Assembly (NCBI GenBank): GCA_963826975.1 | Contig: CAWGZJ010000012.1 | Location: 372,001 to 436,000 of the forward strand | Length of the DNA stretch: 64,000 nucleotides | Direction: 5' to 3' | Origin: Palsa-883 sp963826975 | GTDB taxonomy: Bacteria; Pseudomonadota; Alphaproteobacteria; Acetobacterales; Acetobacteraceae | Shown: piece by piece, positions 9,861-19,711 of the stretch | How positions within the stretch are numbered: the stretch's first letter is position 1 | How the letters are laid out: every line of letters starts with the position of its first letter | Made by a program: the position numbers and the translations under genes | The notes under the pieces: model-generated | Told to the model about the DNA's origin: nothing | Database searches by the model: none | What the model saw: only the letters and a program-made list of their open reading frames with translations

Positions 9861-10106
9861 ATGGGCGTTGTCAGAGTGGAAATCCTGATCGATGAGGATG
9901 CCGCTATAGGGCTCGCTGACCCGAACCGGCTGGAAGCCGTCGGGCGACTGGTAAGCCACATGCTGCGTCCAACCACCGAGCACAATCCACTGGCCGCCCT
10001 GCTCGACACCACCGGCCGGGCGGCGGAGCAAGCCGGGCTGACCCAGGAAGACATCGACCAGGAGTTGGCTGCTTGGAAGGCGGAACGGACCGCACGACGC
10101 GGCTGA
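9861..10106 (+). CDS. Probable antitoxin of a PIN-domain toxin pair
   Basis: An 81-residue protein starting MGVVRVEILIDEDAA, preceded by GGAGGG at a good distance. It is acidic to neutral, and its C-terminal segment (LTQEDIDQELAAWKAER) is helical and charged, like the toxin-binding tail of VapB/RHH-type antitoxins. It overlaps the downstream PIN-domain gene by 34 bases, the usual arrangement of antitoxin before toxin. No DNA-binding motif is certain. The role is inferred from size, order and overlap. Confidence 0.7.
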   Translation: MGVVRVEILIDEDAAIGLADPNRLEAVGRLVSHMLRPTTEHNPLAALLDTTGRAAEQAGLTQEDIDQELAAWKAERTARRG

Positions 10107-10501
10107 TCGTTGTCGACGCCAGCGTGGTTGTCAGCGCGGCGTTACAGCCGAGCGGTGTTCCGAGGCAAGCACTGGACCACGCGATCGAGCGGGAACGGAT
10201 TGTCCTGTCCAGGCCGGTGCTGGAAGAAATGCGCGAGGTGCTGGGACGCCCCAAGTTCTCCAGCGTCCTTACATCGGGGACCATAGATGAGATCGTCAGC
10301 GCGATGTCGACCGCCGCGCTGTGGTTCTCCCCCATCATCACGGTGAACGAATGTCGCGATGCTGGCGACGACATGTATCTGGAACTCGCGCTCGCCGCTG
10401 GGGCATCGATCCTCGTGTCATCTGATCATGACCTGCTGAGCATGGATCCCTGGCGCGGCGTCCGCATTCTGCGCCCGGCGGACTACCTGGCGCGGCGGTA
10501 G
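10073..10501 (+). CDS. PIN-domain toxin (VapC-like, COG1569 type)
   Basis: A 142-residue putative ribonuclease. The N-terminal strand LIVVDASVVVSAAL holds the first PIN aspartate. ARDxY-like acidic residues occur mid-protein (CRDAGDDMYLELA), and the third cluster is LVSSDHDLLSM. These are the metal-binding acidic positions of PIN nucleases. The chosen start is a TTG that overlaps the antitoxin gene; a start nearer VVDAS is possible. With its upstream partner it forms a toxin-antitoxin module. Targets of such proteins are tRNA, rRNA or mRNA, and cannot be told here. Confidence 0.82.
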   Translation: MEGGTDRTTRLIVVDASVVVSAALQPSGVPRQALDHAIERERIVLSRPVLEEMREVLGRPKFSSVLTSGTIDEIVSAMSTAALWFSPIITVNECRDAGDDMYLELALAAGASILVSSDHDLLSMDPWRGVRILRPADYLARR

Positions 10502-12958
10502 CGGACCGACACCGTCTTCCTGGCGCCGACTTCATGGCGCTGGCGTCTTTTTATCTACGCCCGGCGCGCCAGTCGGCCAAAAGTAGATGACAACGGACAG
10601 ACTTAGCTGTTGTAATGTTAGACAGCCCCTTCGGTGCCCACATCCACACCTTCTAGGTCGGCAATACGAGCGGTCTCAAATGCCACCGCGTCCGACAGCC
10701 AATCCCGAGACGCTGCAAAGGCGTTCGACGAAAGAGGCGCCAAGCTATGACAGGCTCGTAGCATCCAGGGTATAAAGACGCCAAACGCGTATTCGAGCAC
10801 CTCGACGAATTTGTCATACTGGCTACTGATGTAATCACTGTCGGCCACACCGTCTGCCCACCGTTTCACCGGCACTGGTTTGGACGCTTTTGCCTTTGGG
10901 AGTGAGATGAACATCTCCTCTAGACTGTCCCCGGCCCGCCAACAGGCGCTGAAGTCGGCCAATCGTCCATCGTCAGGAATGATCGTTTGGCGTTACCCGA
11001 TGCGAGCTTAGAAAATGTTATGTTATACTGCTCGGGAAACGTGCCGGTCACTTGGGTTAGTCGGTGCGTTAGCGTGTTCAGATCTTGCGGTCCTTCAATG
11101 CCCTGTAAGAAGCTTAGCAGGCGCCGCGCGGACGATGCCGAGAGGCCAGCCACATTGGCTGCAGCTCCGAGAGGCGTCAGCTTCAGTGGGCTCGCTGCGC
11201 GTGCAAACGGCTCGCCATTACTGTCGTTAAGCAAATCCGCACGAACCTTCTGGAGCATCAGTTCCGGGTCATGTCCTGTAAATTTGCTATACAAATGAGC
11301 TGCAAAGTGCGACGCTAGCTCATCCATTTCAGGATGTTCCGGTACGGCAGCCATCATCTGAGAGGACATGACCGCGTACACCGCGTCGCGCTCTCCTGCG
11401 GGCAGGTTGTCGTTCGCAATCGTGCTCTCCAATGGTGGTGGGTCGCCCAAGACGCGATCTTGGGCTCCTTGCCGTAGAGAATCGTGCGTGAATTGAAGAT
11501 TTCCTAATACGTTGTCGAACAAGATAGTATCACCTTCTACATATTCTCCTGCGCGGCCACATCGACCCGCTATATTTCTGAATAGAAGCGACGGCATGGG
11601 TGCCTGATGATCGCCAAACCCAAAGAGCCAATCAAACACGATCGTAGTACGAAACGGTAAATCGACGCCCTCAGCCAACGTCGTTGTTGAACATGTAAAC
11701 GTAATCTCGCGCTGACGAATGGCGTCTTCAATGCCCTTTCTAAAAAGAACTGGAAGGGATGCATTGTGATAAGCTACTCCACGCTCCAACATACCTGCCA
11801 ACGGTCTGAGGTGCTTGGCATCCTTCTCGATGTATTGAAGGAGCCACGAAATTCTTGGCGGTACATTTTCAAGCTTTGGGAGTTCGTTAGCGATCGTCTT
11901 TGCTAGGTTTCGTGTGGTTGGCTTTGTGCCGCACACGATGAGAATTGGACCACCAAGCAAATCCAGCAAGAACCTCGCCAGATAGCTGGCGTTTGCATAT
12001 GCCCGCGGCAGTTGGCTCAGAATCATTGGGTATTTATCGGCTGGATAAATTGGCTGAGGCCACGGCAATATCGATTGAACCAGAGAGTCTCGAGGCCGCC
12101 GACCGGGGGGACGCAACAGATCATTATGGTAAAGCCAGTTAAGACGGCCGGACCTCTCCCAAATGGCGACTTTCCGCGCGGTAGGTCGCCACGAACTCGT
12201 CGCGCTTACAGTTGAGTCCCCTAGCCACCGACAAAGAGCATCGACGTCGTTCAGCACCGCAGAGAGGAGGATGATCCTGAACTGACCGCCAGCGATTTGC
12301 TTTAGCCTAAAGCGTGCGATCAATGCCTCAATTCGTGCCCCGCGTGAACCATTCTCGAGTACGTGTGCCTCATCGAAAACGACAATCTTGCAATACTGAT
12401 ACAGATCCCGAGATCGAAGAAGTGCATCAAGGCGTTCCGGAGTGACGACGAGAATCTCGCGACGTACGATCGGATCAAGTTTCGCGTCAGCTTTGAAGCC
12501 TCCAAAGAGTTGGTGGATCCGAACTGATGGCGGAAAATGGGACTTAAAGGTATCGACCACTTGATTTCCAAGAGCCACGTACGGCACCACGTAAATGGCC
12601 AGCGCCGGGCCCTTCGATAGCGCGTGCGCAATCGCAAACTCTGCAATGAGAGTTCTTGCCGCCGCTGGTCGGAAGCGTGACCACGCCATTCGATTGGGCC
12701 TCTCCAAACCCGTCGCGAACCAAGAGCTGGTATTGAGGTGGAAGGAAACAAGGGCGCCGCGCTTCGACCAGACGTGAGGCAAATCTGGTCAAGAATGGCC
12801 CCTGCAATCTGACAGCTGAGGTGGCCGGCTTCGTCTGAACAGCGTTTCGCTTCCGATAGATGGACGTTCTGCCGGTTGTTGACGTGAGTTGCCGTTGGGG
12901 GGGTCGCGCAGGGAGGGCGTAGCCCGACCGGAGCGATGCCCCCCAACGGCGGCGAAAT

Positions 12959-13786
12959 TCATGCTGCCGCGACCACGGGCAGGCTGTCGAAGTAGGCTTG
13001 GTCGGGCGTGCGAGCGTCAAGGCTCGAATGCGGACGCTTGCGGTTATAGAAGTCCAGATACCGGCCGATCGAGGCGCGTGCCTCAGCGACGCTGTCGTAG
13101 GCGCGCAGATAGACCTCCTCGTATTTGACCGAGCGCCAGAGCCTCTCGACGAACACATTGTCGCGCCAGGCACCGCGGCCGTCCATGCTGATCGCAATGG
13201 CGTTCTTCAACAGCAACGCGGTGAAGTCAGCACTGGTGAACTGGCTTCCCTGGTCCGTGTTGAAGATCTCCGGCTTGCCGTGCCGGGCAAGCGCCTCTTC
13301 GAGCGCGTCGAGGCAGAACTCGACCTCCAGCGTGATGGAGACCCGCCAGGCGAGAACCCGCCGACTGAACCAGTCCACCACGGCAGCCAGGTAGATAAAG
13401 CCGCGTGCCATTGGAATGTAGGTGATGTCCATGGCCCACACCTGGTTCGCCCGGTCTACCGTCAGGCCGCGCAGCAGATATGGATAGATCTTGTGCCCAT
13501 CTGCGGGTTTAGACGTATGCGGCCGACGGTAGAGCGCCTCAATGCCCATCCGCCGCATCATCGAGGCAACCCGTTCTCGTCCGACCACGATGCCCTCGCC
13601 ACGCAACAGATCGCGCAGCATCCGGCTGCCCGCGAACGGGTAATCAAGATGCAGTGCATCGATCCGACGCATGATCGCCAGATCGGCGGCCGACACCGCA
13701 CGGGGGTGGTAATAGAGGCTGCCGCGGCTAAGCCCCAGCAGTTCCGCCTGCCGTGCCAGCGACAAGTCATGGCCCCGGTCGATCAT
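12959..13786 (-). CDS. IS3-family transposase OrfB (DDE integrase)
   Basis: A 275-residue integrase-type transposase with an HTH_21-like N-terminus (YHPRAVSAADLAIM...YPFAGSRML) and an rve catalytic core. The DDE residues are seen as WAMDITYIPM, NTDQGSQFTS and DNVFVERLWRSVKYEE. The C-terminal YNRKRPHSSLDARTPDQAYF is typical of the IS3 group. ATG overlaps the orfA stop (ATGA), consistent with -1 frameshifting to an OrfAB fusion or with coupled translation. It appears intact, so the element may still be active. Confidence 0.93.
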   Translation of the reverse strand: MIDRGHDLSLARQAELLGLSRGSLYYHPRAVSAADLAIMRRIDALHLDYPFAGSRMLRDLLRGEGIVVGRERVASMMRRMGIEALYRRPHTSKPADGHKIYPYLLRGLTVDRANQVWAMDITYIPMARGFIYLAAVVDWFSRRVLAWRVSITLEVEFCLDALEEALARHGKPEIFNTDQGSQFTSADFTALLLKNAIAISMDGRGAWRDNVFVERLWRSVKYEEVYLRAYDSVAEARASIGRYLDFYNRKRPHSSLDARTPDQAYFDSLPVVAAA

Positions 13787-14094
13787 CGCTTTGCGCTCAA
13801 CAGCCCGGCTTTGCCGAGCGCACTGGACAAAAAATCGTTCTCCAACGTCAGTTCGCCGATCTTCGCGTGCAGCGTCTTCAGGTCCACGGTCGGTGTGCTG
13901 TCCTTGGCAGTGCCGCCAGAGCCAAATAACCCCGACACGCCCTCAAGCAGCTGCGCCTTCCAGGCCGTGACCTGGGTCGGATGCACATCATACAGCTGCG
14001 CCAGTTCCGCCAGCGTCTTCTCACCCTTGATCGCCGCCAAGGCCACCTTAGCCTTCAACGCAGGGCTGTGGTTCCGTCGTGTTCGTCTCGACAT
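13783..14094 (-). CDS. IS3-family transposase OrfA (helix-turn-helix)
   Basis: A 103-residue protein starting MSRRTRRNHSPALKAKVALA. The HTH region spans LAELAQLYDVHPTQVTAWK, and a leucine-zipper-like segment (LHAKIGELTLENDFL) allows OrfA/OrfAB dimerisation. Both are standard for the IS3 family. It lies just inside the left terminal repeat of the element and overlaps orfB by four bases. Confidence 0.92.
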   Translation of the reverse strand: MSRRTRRNHSPALKAKVALAAIKGEKTLAELAQLYDVHPTQVTAWKAQLLEGVSGLFGSGGTAKDSTPTVDLKTLHAKIGELTLENDFLSSALGKAGLLSAKR

Positions 14095-14802
14095 GTCTGC
14101 TCCTGATCCGCGGCAATCCTCGCCGCGCTCAGGCAGAAAATCCACTTATCGCACTGTGCAGATTTGCCCGGCCACCTCTAGCCTTCGTAATCGACAGGTG
14201 GGTGACATGCGCCAGCACCAGCCGTGCACTCGCCAATAAAGCCGCGTCAAATACACCCCGGGAGCTGATTGTGAGTTGCTCAAGCCGCGAGCGTAGTGCG
14301 TTGCCTTCGTGAGGCTCGCCGGTTATCAGAAATGAGTTCAGGGCTTCCAGAAAATCACGCGCGCCCTTATCAAGGTGATCAGACGCCAACAGGTTGGGAA
14401 TGCAGCCCGGGTTACACGTGGCGGCCGTGGCAACTTCCGCACCACTCGCAAATGTACCGATCTCGATGTCTCGCTGCACTGCAGCGGCCGACGGCAGATT
14501 GCCAGCCATTGCGTAGGCGCATGATGCAAGAAGTCTCGTGCGTCTTACTACATCAGCGTCCAGGCCCCGGTGCTGTTGTGTGCGGGAAATGACCTGAAGC
14601 AATCTCGCCGCTGCGATAAGGGGCAGAGCGGCATCCTCCTCGTGCAGACGCTGTGGATCGACGAGCGCGCCAGACCGCTGAAAGGCCCCCATAATGTTTT
14701 GGGCGATTGCATACATGTACCCGATGGACATCGGAGCGCGGTTCTGTCCGCGTAGCATTGCGGCAGCGCTGTTCTCCGCGATTAGGAAGTCCTCGGGTAG
14801 AT

Positions 14803-15585
14803 TCACTTTTGCCCCCTCGCCATCCGGGTGAGGCGGTCGATCAGATTTTCGAAGCCGATTGACCAAGGTTGAATTTGATCGGCGTGCCATCCGAAGGCCG
14901 ACACCGAACTCTTGATGGCAAGCAGCTTCTTCACGGGATCGGTGCCGACCTTCTCATGGACTACCGTCGGTATCAGTCGGACATGGGTGCACCGTCTCGG
15001 CTCCGTAGACGCCAATTCTTCGAGGCGTCGAGCTAAATCTATTCGATGCTCTCCCACTTCGAGCATCATCGCTAGGCCCTGAACTCGCGTATTCAGGGTA
15101 AAATCAGGGTCTTCCCCGAACAACTTCTCATAGTCCTCCGTTAGGCCATCTGCATAGGATAGCGGCAAACCACCAGTGGTTTTTACCTCTTGAATGTAAA
15201 TCAAATCCTCGCCGACTTCTATTGGTTCAAAGTATAAATATGTGATATCTAACCCTGCACGCGAGATGTTCTGAAGAGGGTCGAAAGCGTTTTGGGCGTA
15301 CGCTTTCGAGTAATCCAGCGCTCCATTTGCGGCTACCTGAAGTGAAATAAACTCGCCCAAATTTCCCTGCCGTCTATGCCCGAGCACCTCAGTAGCGCCG
15401 ATAAAATTGCCAATCTTGCTCAACACCGCGAGGAGAGCCTCGTGTGCGTGCTGGCAGCTCGGATCGCCGGCCCACAGATCGATCCCATGCTCTGACTCCT
15501 TGCGAAAAATCGTAACCTGCTCCTTAGCTACCTCGCGAAGCGTACACGTACCGAACCGATTTGCTAGCTCGGCGATCGGGGGCAT
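14803..15585 (-). CDS. HamA-like (DUF1837-type) PD-(D/E)XK nuclease, defence effector
   Basis: A 260-residue intact protein whose order of acidic residues fits a PD-(D/E)XK nuclease: E78 in GNLGEFIS, D113 in AGLDITY, and E133-V-K135 in YIQEVKTT. The C-terminal HVRLIPTVVHEKVGTD resembles the end of DUF1837/HamA proteins. In Hachiman the HamA nuclease is held by the HamB helicase and released when HamB meets damaged phage DNA. The stop overlaps the helicase start (GTGA), so the genes were made as a pair. Because the helicase gene is broken, this effector is now an orphan. The start ATG lies 44 bp beyond the boxB stop and has a weak Shine-Dalgarno. The Hachiman assignment rests on architecture, without a database search. 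Confidence 0.7.
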   Translation of the reverse strand: MPPIAELANRFGTCTLREVAKEQVTIFRKESEHGIDLWAGDPSCQHAHEALLAVLSKIGNFIGATEVLGHRRQGNLGEFISLQVAANGALDYSKAYAQNAFDPLQNISRAGLDITYLYFEPIEVGEDLIYIQEVKTTGGLPLSYADGLTEDYEKLFGEDPDFTLNTRVQGLAMMLEVGEHRIDLARRLEELASTEPRRCTHVRLIPTVVHEKVGTDPVKKLLAIKSSVSAFGWHADQIQPWSIGFENLIDRLTRMARGQK

Positions 15586-15629
15586 CGCTGGACACTGCGG
15601 ATCTGGCCGTCACTCGAACGGCACACCCC

Positions 15630-17075
<1,446 letters not shown>

Positions 17076-17135
17076 TGTTGCATCTCCCTCTGAATTCCGG
17101 CCGTATCGGGCCGGACCCTCGCTGCCGCCCGTACT

Positions 17136-17269
17136 GTCATGCCGGCGAAGGCCGGTATCCATGACTTTCTTTGCCGCAACAAAGAAAGTCGTGGACACCG
17201 GCCCCCCGGCCTTCGCCAAGCGCAGGCTCCGCCTGTCCTCGGGCGCTTGACCCGGGGGCCGGCATGACG
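17136..17269. repeat. Dispersed palindromic repeat (GTCATGCCGG family), long copy
   Basis: Begins GTCATGCCGGCGAAGGCCGG and ends GGGGGCCGGCATGAC, with an internal pair ATGACTTTCTTTG / CAAAGAAAGTCGTGG. Related copies lie at 51.4 and 59.0 kb. It sits between boxC and boxB, where a stem-loop could affect expression of boxB relative to boxC. Confidence 0.8.
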
Positions 17270-17300
17270 CGGAGAGCGCGCAATCTCGCCGCAATCCACA

Positions 17301-18932
17301 TCAAACCCGCTCCGGATCGAATTCCGCCCGCTGCCCACTGCCATATCGCTGCAACGCCCCGTTCGCCCCCACCGCATTCGGCCGCTGGAACACCCAGTTC
17401 TGCCACGCCGTCAGCCGCCCAAAAATCCGAGTCTCCATCGTCTCAGGCCCGGCAAACCGCAAATTCGCCTCCATCGCCGTCAGCGCGTCCGGCGAAAAAC
17501 TGACCCGTTCCTCCAGCATCACCCGAACCTCATCATCCCAGTCGATCGCGTCGAACGAGGCCGTAATCAACCCCAACTCTTCCGCCGCCTCGCTATCCAA
17601 CCGCTCCCCGATCGCCGCTTCCGCACGCGCCACACTCTCCGGCTCCCCCAGAAACCGAGTCGCCAACCGAGTCAGCCCATTGCTCATCGGATACGCACCA
17701 AAGTTCAATGGACTCACCGCAATCGCCGCCCCCTCCGACGCCATCACCGCCCGATCCGCCGCGAATGCAAGCTCCGCCAGCGTGCCGGCAAAACAACTCC
17801 CTGGCTCAACCAGCGCCACCAAACTCCGAGAGGTCAGATCCAACCGCTTCAGCACCCGCTTCAGCAACAGCCGCACCTCGCGCACCAACCAATCCGCCTG
17901 GTGCGCGTCAAGTAATGAGTCCGCCGCCAGCACCGCGCCCAAATCGCCTTCCGTCCGCAGCACCAGCAACCCCAATGCCGTCTCGTTCAGCCGCAGGTGC
18001 AGCAGCGCGTCATCCAACTCCCGAGCCATCGCCAGCGGCCAGAACGCCGCCCCGGCGGCATGAATCCCCGCCGCGTCGCGAGGCAACTCTCCAGGCCCCA
18101 ACACGGTAATCACCGCCCGCCGCCCCGCCCGATCCAGCGCCACGCGCACATGCGAATACACCACCGCATCATCGCGGACTTCCCGCACCAGCGGCGTCAG
18201 CGCAACACCCGCCGCCCCCTCCGGCCGATCCGACGCGGCCGCAAACTCCGCCGCCCGCGCAGCCACCGCGTCCTGCCACGCGGACGGCGGCACGACCTCA
18301 TCGACCAGCCGCCACTCCACCGCGCGCGCGCCGCGAATACCCTCTTCCACCAGGCAGAACTGGTCCGCTCGATCGCGCCGCACTTTCCGCTTGTCGGTCA
18401 GCCGCGTCAGCCCACCCGTCCCCGGCAGCACCGCCAGCAGAGGCGTCTCCGGCAGCGCCACCGCACTGCGCCGATCGTCGACCAGCATGATGTGTCCGGC
18501 GGTCATCGCGATCTCATACCCGCCGCCCGCGCACACACCGCTGACCGCCGCCAGATAAAACTGCCCGGAATGTTCCGTTGCGTCCTCGATCGCCATTCGC
18601 GTCTCATTGGTGAACTTGCAGAAATTCACCTTGTGCCCGTGACTGGCCTTGCCAAGCATCCGGATGTTCGCCCCCGCGCAGAACACCCCCGACTTGCCCG
18701 AGGACAACACGACCGCCCGCACCTCCGGATGCTCGAACCGCAACCGCTGCACGGCATCATGCAGCTCGATATCCACGCCAAGATCATAGGAATTGAGCTT
18801 CAGTTCATACCCTTCGAACAGTCCCCCTGCCGGATCGACATCCATCACCAGATGCGCCACCGCCCCGTCGAACGTCAGGCGCCAATGCCGATACCGCGAA
18901 GGTTCCGTCCGAAAATCGATCATCGCGTTCAT
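17301..18932 (-). CDS. boxC: 2,3-epoxybenzoyl-CoA dihydrolase BoxC
   Basis: A 543-residue crotonase-superfamily enzyme that opens and cleaves 2,3-epoxybenzoyl-CoA to 3,4-dehydroadipyl-CoA semialdehyde and formate. The crotonase fold is seen in the N-terminal half: SGKSGVFCAGANIRMLG forms the CoA/oxyanion region, and VSGVCAGGGYEIAM continues it. A second, diverged crotonase-like half follows, the two-domain length typical of BoxC. Start at MNAMIDFRTEP. Its ATG overlaps the stop of the upstream hydrolase (ATGA), indicating translational coupling. Confidence 0.94.
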   Translation of the reverse strand: MNAMIDFRTEPSRYRHWRLTFDGAVAHLVMDVDPAGGLFEGYELKLNSYDLGVDIELHDAVQRLRFEHPEVRAVVLSSGKSGVFCAGANIRMLGKASHGHKVNFCKFTNETRMAIEDATEHSGQFYLAAVSGVCAGGGYEIAMTAGHIMLVDDRRSAVALPETPLLAVLPGTGGLTRLTDKRKVRRDRADQFCLVEEGIRGARAVEWRLVDEVVPPSAWQDAVAARAAEFAAASDRPEGAAGVALTPLVREVRDDAVVYSHVRVALDRAGRRAVITVLGPGELPRDAAGIHAAGAAFWPLAMARELDDALLHLRLNETALGLLVLRTEGDLGAVLAADSLLDAHQADWLVREVRLLLKRVLKRLDLTSRSLVALVEPGSCFAGTLAELAFAADRAVMASEGAAIAVSPLNFGAYPMSNGLTRLATRFLGEPESVARAEAAIGERLDSEAAEELGLITASFDAIDWDDEVRVMLEERVSFSPDALTAMEANLRFAGPETMETRIFGRLTAWQNWVFQRPNAVGANGALQRYGSGQRAEFDPERV

Positions 18933-19711
18933 GCCGCCACCGCCCGGTCCAACAGCACACGCCCGGCAAACGCCGCCACCGCCGCGCACGTCGCCTGCGG
19001 CGCCTCGACATGCGGAGAATGTTTTGCCCGCGGGATCAGCATCATCTCCACCGGGCACCGGGCGTGCCGTTCCGCCACCCGCAACTGCTCAACCGTCCCG
19101 TAAGCATCATCCGCGCCCTGTAACAATAACATCGGCACGCGAATATTCTCCACCTGCCGCGTGATATTCCACTGCCGGAACGCCGGATCCAACCACGCGC
19201 CGCTCCACCCAAGGAACGCCGCATCCACATCGTCATGATGTCGTGCCAGCCGCTCTCGCAACCCGCCTGCCTCATACTCCCGAGCGATCCCGGCAATGCT
19301 GCTCACACTGACATCTTCCACAAAGAAGTGCGCCGCAATCAACGCCAGCCCAACCACGCGAGGATCATGCACCTCCCCGGCATAGATCGCCGCAATCGAC
19401 GCGCCATCGGAATGTCCCACCAGCAAGCACCGGCCGATCCCCGCCGCGTCCAGCACCCGGCCCAGCACGTCCCGAGCCTCGTCATGCATATAACTCAACG
19501 GCCGAGGCAACTCGACGCCATCCGACCGCCCATAGCCAAACCGAGAATACGCCAACACGCCGCACCCGGTCGCCGCCTGCAACGCCGCCGGAAACTCCCG
19601 CCACAGCCCAACCGACCCAAGCCCCTCGTGCAACAACATCAACGTCGGCGCCTGCGCCGGCGACGGCCCCCACCAGGCGGTCTCGATACGCTTCCCATCA
19701 AGCGCGATCAT
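18929..19711 (-). CDS. Alpha/beta hydrolase of the box operon
   Basis: A 260-residue alpha/beta hydrolase with the nucleophile elbow LVGHSDGAS near residue 98, LHEGLGSVGLW as the oxyanion region, and a late RAKHSPHVEAP carrying the catalytic His. The start ATG shares one base with the benzoate-CoA ligase stop (TGATG), and its own stop overlaps boxC, so all three are coupled. Similar hydrolases accompany box clusters elsewhere. A proposed role is hydrolysis of a CoA thioester or lactone side product, which is an inference. Confidence 0.88.
   Translation of the reverse strand: MIALDGKRIETAWWGPSPAQAPTLMLLHEGLGSVGLWREFPAALQAATGCGVLAYSRFGYGRSDGVELPRPLSYMHDEARDVLGRVLDAAGIGRCLLVGHSDGASIAAIYAGEVHDPRVVGLALIAAHFFVEDVSVSSIAGIAREYEAGGLRERLARHHDDVDAAFLGWSGAWLDPAFRQWNITRQVENIRVPMLLLQGADDAYGTVEQLRVAERHARCPVEMMLIPRAKHSPHVEAPQATCAAVAAFAGRVLLDRAVAA

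Larger units (their letters stand above)
12852..14153 (-). mobile_element. IS3-family insertion sequence
   Basis: A 1,302-bp element with overlapping orfA and orfB. Imperfect terminal inverted repeats match at 17 of 22 positions: TGCGATAAGTGG at the orfA end and TCCGATAGATGG at the other, both ending in TTCTGCC. The orfB-distal end also contains an internal hairpin (GCCGTTGGGGGG and its complement, 12891-12902/12939-12950). Only CT is visibly repeated at both flanks, so the target duplication is short or eroded. It sits inside the HamB-like helicase gene in the same orientation. Confidence 0.85.
10618..14806 (-). pseudogene. HamB-like DEAD/DEAH defence helicase, split by IS3 and frameshifts
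   Basis: Without the inserted element the gene would encode about 960 residues. It starts at a GTG whose last bases form the stop of the upstream nuclease gene (GTGA overlap), with MNLPEDFLIAENSAAAM as N-terminus. About 217 residues follow before the IS at 14153. The helicase core resumes at 12851: FLPPQYQLLVRDGF, then Walker A LPTSGGK. One extra base at 12653-12654 breaks Walker A inside GGK|TLIAEF. Motif II is VVFDEAHVLE and motif VI is AGRCGRAGEY. A further 1-base loss near 10980 separates the last 120 residues. The order nuclease-helicase with coupled translation matches Hachiman (HamAB) or AbpAB systems. The reading frame just left of the IS is also unclear, so a third frameshift is likely. 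Confidence 0.75.

Noticed and set aside
12998..14239. Plus-strand frame of 413 codons across the IS3 element
   Set aside because: Antisense to clear orfA/orfB transposase genes.
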